The translations under genes and the position numbers were made by a program. Below are positions 45,574-57,144 of a stretch of 64,000 nt of DNA, one piece after another (the first letter of the stretch is position 1; each line of letters opens with the position of its first letter). Below the pieces are notes generated by a model that saw only the letters and a list, made by a program, of their open reading frames with translations, was not told where the DNA came from and searched no databases. Location of the stretch: positions 62,001 to 126,000 of the forward strand of contig LNKV01000034.1 in the NCBI GenBank assembly GCA_001465935.1. Reading direction: 5' to 3'. The stretch comes from Clarireedia homoeocarpa. Lineage: Eukaryota; Ascomycota; Leotiomycetes; Helotiales; Rutstroemiaceae.

Positions 45574-45811
45574 ATTGTAACAATTGAAATAAAGGCCACA
45601 AGAATTTATTGAAGAAAAAGAAAGTCTCTCGTCTTACATGTTGGAGAAAATGCGAAGTACCTACAAAAGCACAGTGGAGGAAATCCGGGGTATCGGTTAC
45701 CCGCGGGACAAAAGATCCAAGCTTTGTTGGAGACAGGATCGCGGTACCTTCCGTCTGGGGAACAAATTTTATTCTGCCCATGTGGTGGGACGCGATACTG
45801 CACGTCTTCAT
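45574..45811. promoter_or_regulatory. Divergent promoter shared by E2 and ATP10
   Basis: 238 bp between two start codons that point away from each other, both for mitochondrial proteins. The short open frames inside are not supported. No specific factor site could be assigned with confidence. Confidence 0.55.
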
Positions 45812-46926
45812 ATGACATCGCCCACCAAGATGATCGCTGCTCGAATACCCTTACGAAATGCAACGCGTGGGTTGAGTCCGACAACATGTCTATTCTGCCA
45901 ATGGCGGTCGTTCACAACTACCTATCGACGATTAGATGACAAGGAATCGAAGTCAGCACCTGCTAAACCGTCCGTTTTAGATGAGGCCCCTCGCTCTTAC
46001 GGCAAGAAAGTTGTAGAATTTAAGCCGAGGCCGCTAGATCGAGCGATTGGTCTTCCGAACCCACCTAGACCTGGAGAGAATACTGGTATAGATCTTAGGA
46101 CGTGGAGGGAACGAAGAGATGATTTCGTCAATTATGACAAGCATCTTGCCAAGCGGGAGCGGTTGTGAGTAACGCTTCAATCATTATTTGTAGCTCTTCG
46201 CTGCACATACTCTCAAATAATGTTACTCATTACAACTATAGGACTGCCGCGATATCGAAACCATACTATAGAGATTGGAGCAACATGAAGTTCTCAAAAG
46301 GAAAATCCTTCCTAGCACCACCCAGTTTATTCAAGGCTGAACGAGCACTCTATTTCCCTAATATGTATGGAAAAACTCTAGTTAAGAAAGCGAATCGATA
46401 TGCCGATACCACACCGGTTTTGATGGGCAAAATTTCAGTCGTTTCTGTGTTCAGCAGTGCCTGGGGAGAGAATCAAGCCGCGACTTTCGCATCTGCCAAA
46501 CACAATCCCGAATTACACCAGATCCTGGATAACAGTGAAGGAAGAGCACAACTGGTCCATATCAACATCGAAGAGAATTATTTGAAAGCTCTGTTGATCA
46601 GGCTGTTTCTGCCAGGTTTGAGAAAAAGACTAAGCGAGTCGAATTGGGGGAAGTATTTCATGGTTGAAAAGGGACTGAATGATAATATTAGGGATGCTAT
46701 AGGACTGCTCAACGGTAAAGTGGGATATACGTATTTGCTGGACGAGTATTGTAAGATCAGATGGGCAGGAAGTGGCAACGCGGAGCGTGATGAGAGAGAT
46801 GGTCTGGTCAAAGGTGTTCGACGTTTGCTGGCAGAGGCCAACCTGGCTCGGGAATCTATAACGGCTGCAAAGACACGGCCGAAGAGCGCTCAAAATCTGG
46901 AAACTGCGGCCATCTCCTCGGCATGA
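45812..46926 (+). CDS. ATP10: Mitochondrial ATP synthase assembly factor ATP10
   Basis: Two exons (45812–46164, 46242–46926; 77-nt intron, donor GTGAGT) give 345 residues. ATP10 chaperones subunit 6 into the F0 part of ATP synthase at the inner membrane. The first 40 residues are basic with RIPLRNATRG and a CLFCQW motif, fitting a presequence. VVEFKPRPLDRAIGLPNPPR and TWRERRDDFVNYDKHLAKRE precede the splice. YYRDWSNMKFSKGKSFLAPP, ALYFPNMYGKTL, and a thioredoxin-like segment (KISVVSVFSSAWGENQAATF ... LVHINIEENYLKALLI) follow, ending GKVGYTYLLDEYCKIRWAGS, all characteristic. A second in-frame ATG six codons later (45830) is an alternative start. Confidence 0.93.
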
Positions 46927-47063
46927 TATACCCATAAGCTCATAATCGTACAAAGCGATCCTCTCTCCAAACTATCAGATATGCTCCATACGCCAGCTTC
47001 TTGCTCCCATAATTAGTTATTCGTACGGAAACATTGATCCCAAACACCTCATGTACCCAAACA

Positions 47064-47857
47064 TTACATAAAGTACAGAAACATCAAAAAGCAGAATGCA
47101 ATAAAACTGCCCATGATGATGCCATCCCTCCGTTTTTTCGCACCAATCCTCTGAATCAGACTATTCAATCCAGGCACTTGACTCGCTGCTCCAGTAATTC
47201 TGCGATTAATGCTCGCTAATGTCTCTCTCTGTAATCCAAAACTTTCATTTACAGCGTATGCCTGACTTAACACACTATCCGTCATATTATGACTATTATC
47301 GATACGGCTTCGCTCGTCCAACATATAATCTGCTTCAGCGGCTTCTGGGTTGCTGGCATGGTATGCGGAGATATCGTTGCGCACGTTCGAAAGGAGGTTT
47401 GCGCGATTGCGGGCATCGGAAATGGAAGATCGCAGACGAGCCAGCTCGCGGCGATGGTCAAGCAGAATTTCGCGATGGCGAGAAAGATTGTTCTGTCGAG
47501 TGGCTGAGGCTGTTAGGGAGGAGTCGCTATCGAGGAGACGAGAAAGTTGTGATATCAAGGTTTCTCTCTATGATACTGGTAAGTAAAGGTCCTAGCAGCG
47601 GTGGGTGCGCGTATGGATATACCTTTTCGAGAACCTCCTGCAGCTTCCTCTCCGTCGAACGCTCATCTTCGGTGGGTTTTGGCGGGATATTTGGAACGGC
47701 GGAGAATTGTGAATAAGTATGAAAAAGTGTTTCGGTCTGTAAACTGGTGATTAGTATGGGAAGGTGATGGGACCATTGGGAAAGCATATACTTGTGTTTC
47801 TAATGATCGAGCTTGTTGCCGTAACTGCGCCCAACCCTGCCCTGTAGACGTAGACAT
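47064..47857 (-). CDS. GOS1: Golgi Qb-SNARE Gos1 (GOSR1)
   Basis: Three exons (47857–47792, 47736–47623, 47567–47064; introns of 55 nt each) give 227 residues, close to yeast Gos1 (223). It acts in fusion within the Golgi. The start GWAQLRQQARSLETQ–TETLF and the KPTEDERSTERKLQEVLEK–RETLISQL helix are joined by splicing in frame. The SNARE helix runs from about 130 to 195 (EADYMLDERSRIDNSHNMTD, SVLSQAYAVNESFGLQRETL, ASINRRITGAASQVPGLNSL). A C-terminal anchor (GIIMGSFIAFCFLMFLYFM) ends the protein, preceded by KKRRDG. The first base of both donors is GTATAT, a weaker variant used twice here. Confidence 0.94.
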
Positions 47858-48409
47858 TGTCGTTATCTGGAGTTTCGAAAACTTGTGTATGTGAGCATCT
47901 GTTACAACCTCAAGTTTGGCTAACCACTCTTTTCGTGGTATTGAACATTACGTTGTCGGAGCCGGAAGATCTACGGACCGTGCCTTCTTTGTCAGCAAAT
48001 TGGCAAAGAACACCTGCACCACACCAACTATTCATCGCACTACTATCATACTACTTACTCGTATGGGAAATTTTCTCGATTTTGATTCACTTCGAGCATT
48101 AGAATAATTGTATGCGCCGTATGCCAAGCATACCGAGTTCTACTATCATTGGATGTCCAATTCTGTATAATGCTACCCGAATGCGACATTCTATCTGCTG
48201 AGTTTGTAACAATGTGTTGATCAGAACCCCTTAGAACCTTCTTCAAAATATCAAAGAAACGCCATACCAAATCATCTCCACGCAGAACAATGCGATGAAA
48301 GAGCGCCTATATAAGGTAAAGTGTTGTCATGTGCATTCATCAACCACCTTACGAACCATGCTATCAAATCGCTCCCAACGCCCATATGCTTGTAATATAT
48401 TGATGCAGT
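47858..48409. other. Intergenic stretch, nothing recognised
   Basis: About 550 bp between the Gos1 promoter side and the 3' end of the MOB-family gene. Short frames only. Confidence 0.5.
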
Positions 48410-50165
48410 CTAATTGACACCAGCAAGTTGAAGGAGTCGCTCGCCAGCCTTGAGGTTAGCGCAACCGTAAGCTCTTGATTCTGGAGGAAATGTTCCGTTG
48501 GCAGCCCAGAGGTCGATTAATGGTTGCATAGGCTCAAGTTCTTGTGGCTTTAACATGTCGATCTCAGTAGCGGTAAGGACAAAGTGACTGAAACAGCTAT
48601 TCATGTGCTTGTCGAGGTTGAGGTGATAGAAAGGATCTATGAAGTGCGCCCAATAGAGATGGGCATAAACACGGAACATTTGTCTGAAAATAGTTTGGCA
48701 GACGTCAACAAATTCAACTGGAAAACCACTGCTTTTGCCAACCCAGTCACCAGGTCCGGCAAGTTGAGAGAGGGAGGTTGTCAGGCTTGTTGGTCCGGCC
48801 GGAATAGGGGTGTTAGAGCCAGGAGTATTGAGACCACCAGAAGCATAGGTAGATCCAGCGATTTCTGGCCCGCCGCTGTTGTGGCTATACGAGACTCCAG
48901 CAGGATCAGTTGGGAAGATCTGAGTATTATCAATTTTGCCAGAAATCCATCGTTGCATAAGAGAAATATATTCGTGAGCCGGGACTTCAACAGGCTCCTT
49001 GCGAGAGTTCAACCAGGTAAAGGAGTGGTTACTGTGCAGAAATTAGACGACGAGCTACCAAAGATTAAGAGGAGAACTCACGCGCCAGCCGACATACGAG
49101 GGCAAGTCTGGGGGTTGCAAATGGTAGTCCCATCCTCCTCTTTTTCATGAATGACACGAACGAAGTTCCATAGAATGCGGTAGTGTTCGACAACTTCAAT
49201 CTATTAGCATAAGAATTGGAGGGTTCGAGACAATTTCTTACCCTGATGAGCTATCCACTCCCCTGGCTCAACAGTTTTGGGTCGAGCTGACAGGGTCATG
49301 AAGTTGCCTTTGACGATATGCTTGGCATAAGCATTGTTCAGCCAAAGTGGCTTTGGTCGAGGTAGATTGTAAATAGATAAGGGGTCATTGGATGTAGACA
49401 TGCCAATCGATTGGTCATCCATTGACATGGATTGCGAAAGGGAGGGGGAGTTTGGAAGCGGGGAGATGCGAGGTGCGACATTTGCGGCAGGTGAAGAGCT
49501 TGACGGGGAATTGCCTGTAGGTGATGTTGGCGAAACTCCATTCATGCCCCCTGGGCTTTTGGTTCCACTGCTCTTACCACCGCGAAAGCGTCCGCTACTG
49601 TAAATTTAGGTATGTTAGCGAACTCCAATCTATGTGGCAAATGTTCCAGCAGGAAACTCGTCGAAACAAAAGAGGCAAATTTCGCAAAAATGCAAGGTCA
49701 CCTAGAGAACAACCACAGTAAAAAGATACAATCTTACGGACTGGAGAACGTGTTCCCCTATGTGAGGCAAATGGTAAGGGTACAACAAGCTGATGCTGAT
49801 CGTGTACAGGACGCTTGTTCCTCGCAACGCAAGAGCTAGTGCATTTTCTCCCAAAAATAAAGACCGAAAGATATTCAGGCATTCGGTGACCCCGTTCCAT
49901 CCACGAGCCTCAAGCAACTAGCTTAGAAGTAGGGCCGCCAACACTGAAGGTAAAGATGGTAAAGCGGTGACTTGAGCGGAACATGCATCTCGTCTCAACA
50001 AGAACAATTAAAGACTCTTTAAACCATGATGCCGCCCCCACAAAATGCATAAAAGCCATAACCATTCAGATAACAGGTAAAGTTAGGATAATCAAATCGC
50101 TAGCCTATACACCACCACGAATATAAGGTAAATGATAACCCACATTCCAGAGAACAGATTTGACA
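48410..50165 (-). CDS. MOB-family kinase activator (MOB2-like)
   Basis: Four exons (50165–50143, 49597–49242, 49193–49082, 49031–48410) give 370 residues. MOB proteins bind and activate NDR/LATS kinases in polarity and septation signalling. Exon 1 is only 23 nt (MSNLFSG) and is followed by a 545-nt intron. PLWLNNAYAKHIVKGNFMTL and VEPGEWIAHQ begin the MOB fold, then VVEHYRILWNFVRVIHEKEE, NPQTCPRMSAGANHSFTWLN (Cys zinc ligand), IFRQMFRVYAHLYWAHF and HMNSCFSHFVLTATEI with His ligands. An insert of about 70 residues rich in Gly/Ser/Pro splits the domain. The second intron ends in AAG rather than CAG or TAG, chosen because it alone keeps frame and fits the family. The MOB2 assignment is tentative. 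Confidence 0.83.
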
Positions 50166-50671
50166 TTTTGGCAGATTACTGATTCAGGTTCGTCGTCGAA
50201 GAGTTCTTTCTTCTTTGTGTCAGAGGTAAGTTGACCTTTAGAGCGAAAGTTGTCGATGGTTGAAGGTCATATGAGTTGAAGTCGTCTTAAGATCGATGGT
50301 TTCTTGATATTGAAAAAGCAATAGGAGGTCCCCCAACTTACAAACAGATTAAGAAGTGGTTAGCGGCGGCTTCTTCCTTCTTGATGTGTTTGGCGTGTCC
50401 CAATTGGATAGCAAGCGAGGGCGGTGAGAACCTGAAGCATGGCCGTTTGGAGCCTCTCAGCCTTCCTAGTCCTTTCCTGATAATTGATGCTTATCGGCTT
50501 CCTCTTATTAAATTTCCTTCGAATTTATTTCTCGCGGGTCTTTCAATTTGAGATTGCGACAGGAATTGTCGACTGCTTTAACGAAAGTCACAGTTGCAAG
50601 AGCAGCATCGCAAAGCCTGAAATTTCCTTCTCAGACAGGACCGCGGTACCACATTACGCGCAAGCCGGAGT
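50166..50671. other. Divergent promoter region between MOB-family gene and LEO1
   Basis: 506 bp between start codons pointing in opposite directions, so both promoters are likely here. Nothing further recognised. Confidence 0.6.
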
Positions 50672-52041
50672 ATGGCTTCAAATTCTGGAGATGAAGTTAT
50701 GGGCAACGTTTCCGATCTCGAAGATGATGATCTTTTCGGAGATGAAATTGAGGAGGAGCCTCCGAAACCCAGAGAATTGAGCGATGAGGAATTGGATTCA
50801 GGAGACGATGAGGGACGCGACGATAGACTACCTGAAAAAGAAATCGCGGAAGAACACGACGAAGACTCTACACGAGATGCGCGCATTCTTGAAGCCGACA
50901 TTTTCAGACATCCCATACCGAAGCCGTCTGACGGACAGGTAATCAGCCTTTTTTTCGGTTCATGAGCGCGAAGCTAATTCTCGACCAGTTTAATACCTTG
51001 CGCCTACCCAAATTCTTTGGCATTGAGCCACGAGCCTATGATCCCAAAACCTATGAAATACCCGTTGCCGATCATCACGCAACTACTCAATCTGCAAATT
51101 TCTCTGCTAATGCTGTAGCTGCATCAACAATTCGCTACCGCAAAAACTCCTCAGGAAAGCTCGAGAGCAACACCAACATTTACAAATGGAGTGATGGAAC
51201 TGTAACCATAGCCATCGGCGACCAGCATTATGAACTCCAAACTAAACCATTGGCGCCGCCTCGAGACAGCAAAACGTACAGCGAAGTTCAAGATTCGCAC
51301 TACTACATGGCATCCCCTTCTGTTGCGTCTCAGATCCTAGTCCTTGTTGGGCATATGAATAATGAGTACACGGTTCGACCAAATAAAGATATCGAAGACG
51401 ATGCGCTAGAGAGACTTAGGAAGAATTTAGCTGCTGCCACCAGAGGCGGCCAGAAAGGCGATGAAAAGAGTGGGCCGGAAATGATCATAAATACTCAAGA
51501 TCCCGAATTACAGAAGAAACGCGCTGAGTTGGCAGAGAAGGAGCGTATGAGAGCCCAGCGCCGCCGCGAAACTCAAGCCGAGAAAGCAAGTCTACCAATT
51601 GGACGCCGCGCACCCGCTGGGGGACTGAACATCGATGACTTGGAGGGCCGTTCTGGTAGACGTACTACGGGCACTGGGCGCAAACCGTCTGGAGCAAAGC
51701 GTCCTCGTCGCAGGCCTGAATATGATTCGGATGACGACCTGCCTCGTGGAAGGAACAGGGAAGATGAATACGACAAGGAAGATGATTTCCTCGCTTCTAG
51801 TGATGAAGAACTGGAAGTTGGTGATGATGACGATGATGAAGAGATTCTCGAGGAAAGTGAAGACGAAGCACCAAGATCCAAAAAGCAAAAGACTTCTAAG
51901 CCAGAGGAGACAAGCGATGCTGATGCAGATGCCGACGCGGACGGTGATTTGGATGATGATGAAGCTCTTCAAGCTCCACACGCTGACGCTGGTGGAAATC
52001 GTAGAAAGCGCAATATCATTGAGGACGATGATGATGAATGA
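50672..52041 (+). CDS. LEO1: PAF1 complex subunit LEO1
   Basis: Two exons (50672–50938, 50989–52041; 50-nt intron) give 439 residues. LEO1 belongs to the PAF1 complex that travels with RNA polymerase II and supports histone modification during elongation. The acidic N-terminus (DVSDLEDDDLFGDEI-like runs) is followed by the Leo1 core at about 75–215: RHPIPKPSDGQ–FNTLRLPKF, FFGIEPRAYDPKTYE, STIRYRKNSSGKLESNTNIY, KWSDGTVTIAIGDQHYELQ and HYYMASPSVASQILVLVGHM. The C-terminal half is charged with alternating basic and acidic blocks and ends IIEDDDDE. The splice restores the core start. The composition of the tail makes shadow frames on the opposite strand. Confidence 0.94.
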
Positions 52042-52669
52042 TTTGTTCTCCCATAGAAACCATCACTTGTTCGAAGCTTTTACAGCGAGGTAGCATTTCA
52101 AAACAGTTTTTCCGATTTAGTCCACAACAACATAAGGCGTTCGCAGTAAAATTGTACAATAATAGAATCTTAATGCTGGCGGGCTTGAGATGTAGGTAGC
52201 ATTTCTCAGATGCGCATGCGCTCTTTCATTAACGCTCAACTTGCAAATCACCCTAGTATCTTTGGATGAATACCTAAGAACTGAGTGGATATTGGGAATT
52301 GAAGAAGCGCACAGCACCAGGGAGTGTGGTAGTTCTTAAGTAAATCATAGTCTTGACGGATTCGTGACAAGTCCCAATATTGACACCAGGCACTCACATG
52401 AGAATTTCCCTATAGCTCAGTATCAGTTGATGGATTTGTTTGAACGACAGTTTTGCTGATATTGAGGATAATTGTTGAGTGAAGTGCACTCGAGCTTGTC
52501 AATTGGCCGAAGCTCAATCCCTGGAAATCCGGGGAAACATCACATGCTAAACCTCCTCGATCTTTATGTAAACTTCCGCTCTTTCACAAAGACAATTCAT
52601 ACATTATCGACAGACTACATAAAAAAACCATGTAGTTTACATCCCTCTCAGCTTCTTGCCATACGCAAA
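52042..52669. other. Intergenic stretch, nothing recognised
   Basis: About 630 bp between LEO1 and the patatin-like gene. The open frame from 52472 includes the true start at 52670 but its upstream part shows no domain. Confidence 0.5.
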
Positions 52670-54562
52670 ATGACGGGAATCATCTCTGCCATCTGGAGCA
52701 TGCTCCTGGAAGTAATGTTCTTCTGGCAACGAGTAAGTGACCGCTCAAACAAATGTTACCTGAATACTCTCGAAGCAGGGAACGCAGCTAATTGTATACT
52801 TAAACAAAATTAGAGATTGATCAAATGGTGGACACGCAAAAGGCCTGTTGAGGTCTGGTCCGACATCCTTAGGGACGCTCAAACATATGAAGAATGGGAA
52901 GAAGCTGCCTTTCAATTGGATGTTCTTTTGGGAAATGATTTATGGTTTGTCTTCATCAATACGTTCGCCCCGTCGATGAGCCACTGCTAATAAAGCTCGA
53001 TTGGACAAAGGCGTCAAAATCCTACGTCGAAATACTACGATTATCGGCTCATTCACGAACGACTTCAGTCAATTATCGTTGCTCGAGAGGAAGGGGATAT
53101 TCTCGGGCTGGTCAATCTGCTACGCTCAGGTCTTGTACGTAATCTGGGCAATATATCCGCACCCCGTCTCTTCAATCGAGCATTCGCCGGCACAAAATTG
53201 TTGATCGAGGATTATATCACTCAGGTTGCGCAGGCCGTGGCAGATGTGGCGCAATTACCTACAACGCCTGGTGCAGATGGGAAAGTGAATGGCAGTGTGG
53301 TGGGATTCAGTAGTCAGGCAAAACTGGACCTCCTTCACGATACCAGACAGGCCTTTGGGAGAAGTACATTGGTTTTACAAGGTGGTGCAATCTTTGGTCT
53401 ATGCCATTTGGGGGTGGTGAAAGCGTTATTCAACCGGGGTTTGTTACCTCGGATAGTGACCGGTACGGCGACAGGAGCTTTGATCGCAGCGCTGGTGGGG
53501 ATTCATACTGAAGATGAGCTTCCTATGTTTCTGAATGGGGAGAGCATAGATCTGAGTGCCTTTGCGGGGAAGGATAGAGCAGGAGCGAAAGAAAACGGCA
53601 CCGGGTGGTGGGAGACATTGTCGAGAAGAGTCAGGAGATTCTACCGCGAAGGATACTTTTTAGATGTGAAAGTACTTGAGGAATGCGTAAGGGCAAATGT
53701 TGGAGATCTAACGTTCGAAGAAGCCTATATGAGGACAAAGAGGGTCCTAAATATCACAGTAGCGACCACCGGAAGAGGGGGTGTTCCCAATCTTCTTAAC
53801 TATCTCACAGCGCCTAATGTGGTAAGTATCACTCTTAAAGGGGAATCGGACGACATGCTGATACTTTTTTTTTAGCTAATATGGTCCGCCGCACTTGCAT
53901 CTAATGCTTCTTCTCCCTCTCTATATGGCCGTTCCATCATCCTAAAATGTAAAGATCCTAGCGGCGCTATTGTCCCTTGGTCAGCTGCCACCGACACCAC
54001 CTTCCGTCCTTGGACTCACGCATCCTACACCGACCGAGATTCACCCCTCTCCCGTATTGCCGAGCTCTTCAACGTGAACCACTTCATCGTATCCCAAGCA
54101 CGTCCCTATCTTGTCCCTTTCCTCCAATCCGATATGCACGGACCATCCCGTCTCTACACTCGTGGTGGACGCACTTCACTAACTGGGGGACTACTTCGAC
54201 TGATAACCATGGAGATCCACCATCGTTTACAGCAACTTGATTCACTACAATTACTTCCACTAAGCATCAGAAGATTTCTTGTAGATGAACATATTCCTGC
54301 CGCATCGGTAACGTTGGTTCCCGTGTTATCGGCTGGGGATTTCGTTCGACTGTTGGAGACGCCAACGCAGGAGAGTCTGGACTATTGGATTTTGAGAGGC
54401 GAGAGGAGTGTTTGGCCTGCGGTCGGCGCCCTGAAGGTTCGGTGTGCCGTGGAGACGGAGTTGGATAGGGGCTATCAGATTGTGAGGAGAAGGAAAGCAG
54501 GAGGACTAAGAAGAAGGGGAAGCGTACCCGCTAATGGAGAACATAATGGAAAGACATACTAG
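52670..54562 (+). CDS. Patatin-like (TGL-type) protein lacking the catalytic dyad
   Basis: Four exons (52670–52732, 52814–52944, 53011–53821, 53876–54562) give 563 residues. The N-terminus (MTGIISAIWSMLLEVMFFWQ) is hydrophobic, then GNDLW–RQNPTSKYYDYRLIHERL, the DUF3336-type segment found before patatin domains of fungal triacylglycerol lipases. The oxyanion loop is present (LVLQGGAIFGLCHLG, about 185–198). The nucleophile elbow reads TGTATGALIAALVG, so the usual GxSxG serine is Ala218. The Asp–Gly of the usual DGS motif is replaced by His–Ala in WTHASYTDRDSPLSRIAELF at about 383–384. Surrounding motifs (LLNYLTAPNV–LIWSAALAS, NVNHFIVSQARPYLVPFL) are well kept. Hydrolase activity is therefore doubtful; a binding or regulatory role is inference. 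Confidence 0.9.
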
Positions 54563-54759
54563 TGGTTGAGCGGAAATACGACGGCGAAAGCATGGAATGA
54601 ATATGGACAACTGGTAATAATTACTTATAGTAGTGGCGTTTGTACTGCTTTTATATATGGGTGGCGTTTTCTGTCGGGTCATGTCAAATAAAAGGTTGTA
54701 CCATGCACATGCTCGTTAGTACGGTCGTAATTTTGTAGTTATACATATATACATGGGAA

Positions 54760-57144
54760 CTATTCATCATCCGAATCCGCAAACATATCTACTGCTCTTG
54801 GTCTAGCCCTTCGCTGCGGTTTTCCTTCCATGGGTATATCCTCGCCTTCTTTTTGGGTTGTTTCAGTGTCGTGAGGAGGTGGTTCGTAAGATCCCCCGTC
54901 TTCCTGCATTTGCTCTCCATCCGCCACGTCAACATCTTCTACCATAGGCTCACCGTCTACATCATCATCCTCTTCCATCGGGACGCCATCCACATCTTCG
55001 TCATCCTCGGCCATAGGCTCTCCATCTACATCTTCGTCATCCACTCCCGCCTTAGTGTCCGAGGTAGGCGCCACAGCAGCAGGGGTAACCTCAACAGCCT
55101 TCCATTTACTCTTCTCTTTATTTTGCGCCTCTTTGGCTTTTTCTTCCGCTTCTCTAACTTCATCAGGTAGCAATGGTGGTTCCTTGAACACCCTAGCAAA
55201 CTCATCTTGACTTTCCTGCGGAAAGACACACCATCCTTCCCATAAGCCCAACACATTCCCTACACTTCTCTTCCACTTCTCCGCTCTCAATCTCCCCCAC
55301 TTCATCTTCCTTTCCATTCTACCCAATCCTTCGAAGGTTTTACGCTTTCTCATTTCTTGCTCAAATAATTGCCGATAGCGCCATGCGTGGCGAACACCAC
55401 TCGTAGAACTACTTGAGAGAATGTCGGAAATAAGATACAAACCGATAAGTGACGCGGAGCTAGTATCTTCTTCCTCAGCACCATCTTCATTATCGTCACC
55501 GCTCGTGTCTTTCTCCTTTTTGCGATCAGGGTTTGCAGATGTGTAGGCAAATGGCTTCTCAACGTTAGCTGCCAGAGCGGAAACAACTTCATCGGCTCCA
55601 CGACCTGCATGAGAGATTGCGAACGCAGTAACTCGTGCTACATCTCCTTTGCGCAGCTTGCCGGTGCTGGTAGGTAGCCGAGATAGTAGATGCGTGAGCT
55701 TAGCCTTTTCCAAAGGGTTCAAATATGCCTTTCCCTCATCGTTGAGAGAATTTGGATCAATTGGTGGCCGACGAGCACCTTCATCACCCGAATCATCTTC
55801 ATCAGAGGAATTATATTCAGACTCAGACACAAACTCTTCAAGCCGAGTTGTATACTCGTAAGCTAACGGCTGGTCTGGCTGTTTCCAGGCAGAAGAACCT
55901 TCGAACAGCGGAACGTATTTGCCTTGACCCCTCCGTGATTGGGATCCCGTGAGAACCTCCCATAGTCGCCATCGGTACCAAACGCCACCTGTGCTTCGTG
56001 AATCCCATAACCAAGCCCACTTCTCCTCTCGCTGCACGGAAGGTCGCGACATCAGTAAAGCTTCAAATTCAGGGCCGTGAGTGAGCAGTGATTCGATAGT
56101 CTTATGTATAAGTTTCAACTCCTTGATATCTTGCGGAGGCTGCACGGGCACAAACAACGTTGAGCGACTCAATTGAGGGGTTGAGCCGTACGAAGACGGT
56201 GGAGCAAAACCTCCTCGGTGAGGAGGAGGAGCGTGTCCACGACCGGCTGGTGGGTTGACTGGCTTGGCACCAAAAGGCTGCGAAGTTGCATTTCCTCCCA
56301 GGCTAGAAACTTGTGTCGTGCTGGAAATTGCAGCTGAAGATAGATATCTGTGCAGATTTAAATAGTATCCAAAGCCTAGATATTTATTCTGCAGAGTGTT
56401 CACAGTCGTATCGATGTCGTTAGCGGGCGTGTCCTTTGCCAAAGTAACGATCGCAGACATCGATTTTCTCTCCACGTTGGATGTTGGCCCCGAGGGTGGT
56501 ATAATCCGAACAGCATCAACTGTTAAGTTACTTGGAAGTAATGCCTTTATAACAGCGGGCGAAGTCCCAGGAGGCAATGAAGCCAGTCGTAGAGTGGGTT
56601 TAGCTACAGCTCTTTCTTCTTCTCTTCTGCTGGTAGTCTTTTCATCTTCGTCATCCGAAGTTTTGAGAGCTTTCAATGCTGGGCCGTCATTGACATAATC
56701 GTCAAATGCAAGTAATCCTCTGTCGTCTTTACGCGATGCGCCTTGCGCAAAACCGTCAAACGTCCTCTTTCTAGGTCCAGTCATTCCGCCTGTATTTCCT
56801 GGTAAAGGTCCTAAGCTTCCCGGACCACTGCTCATACCCATTCCTCCTCGCGACATATATCCTCCTCTACTATTTCCCATGCCCAACCCTCCTCTGCCAA
56901 AATGTCGCCCTCCTCCTATGCCGCCTGCCCCGCCACCTCCCATTGGAAAATCGTCATTGTCATCATCATCATCGAAACTTTTTACAAAGTCCTCGTAAAC
57001 AGCCTTTGTCTCTGCCTCCTCCTTTAATCTCTTAGCTTCTGCATCTGCCCTCTGCCGTTCGAATAAGGATTTCTTGGTGGGAGCTTGTAATTTGTTCGAC
57101 ACATCAGGAAATTCGAGGATCTTCTTGGAACCCATGTTCGCCAT
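54760..57144 (-). CDS. SR140-like U2 snRNP-associated splicing factor
   Basis: Single exon, 794 residues. The N-terminus has ANKLQAPTKKSLFERQRADA-type sequence followed by an acidic and a glycine/methionine-rich block. An RRM-like part (TLRLASLPPGTSPAVIKALL through GFGYYLNLHRYL) spans about 185–270. A SURP-like segment follows at about 335–420 (PQDIKELKLIHKTIESLLTH, GPEFEALLMSRPS, KWAWLWDSRS, YYRW-type). A CID-like helical part runs from about 480 to 660 (LTHLLSRLPTSTGKLRKGDV, SLIGLYLISDILSSSSTSGV, RLRAEKWKRSVGNVLGLWEG). This order is that of SR140/U2SURP, which works with the U2 snRNP. The C-terminus holds tandem EDVDGEPM-like acidic repeats near 700–750. Lack of introns in 2.4 kb is notable here. 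Confidence 0.85.
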   Translation of the reverse strand: MANMGSKKILEFPDVSNKLQAPTKKSLFERQRADAEAKRLKEEAETKAVYEDFVKSFDDDDDNDDFPMGGGGAGGIGGGRHFGRGGLGMGNSRGGYMSRGGMGMSSGPGSLGPLPGNTGGMTGPRKRTFDGFAQGASRKDDRGLLAFDDYVNDGPALKALKTSDDEDEKTTSRREEERAVAKPTLRLASLPPGTSPAVIKALLPSNLTVDAVRIIPPSGPTSNVERKSMSAIVTLAKDTPANDIDTTVNTLQNKYLGFGYYLNLHRYLSSAAISSTTQVSSLGGNATSQPFGAKPVNPPAGRGHAPPPHRGGFAPPSSYGSTPQLSRSTLFVPVQPPQDIKELKLIHKTIESLLTHGPEFEALLMSRPSVQREEKWAWLWDSRSTGGVWYRWRLWEVLTGSQSRRGQGKYVPLFEGSSAWKQPDQPLAYEYTTRLEEFVSESEYNSSDEDDSGDEGARRPPIDPNSLNDEGKAYLNPLEKAKLTHLLSRLPTSTGKLRKGDVARVTAFAISHAGRGADEVVSALAANVEKPFAYTSANPDRKKEKDTSGDDNEDGAEEEDTSSASLIGLYLISDILSSSSTSGVRHAWRYRQLFEQEMRKRKTFEGLGRMERKMKWGRLRAEKWKRSVGNVLGLWEGWCVFPQESQDEFARVFKEPPLLPDEVREAEEKAKEAQNKEKSKWKAVEVTPAAVAPTSDTKAGVDDEDVDGEPMAEDDEDVDGVPMEEDDDVDGEPMVEDVDVADGEQMQEDGGSYEPPPHDTETTQKEGEDIPMEGKPQRRARPRAVDMFADSDDE

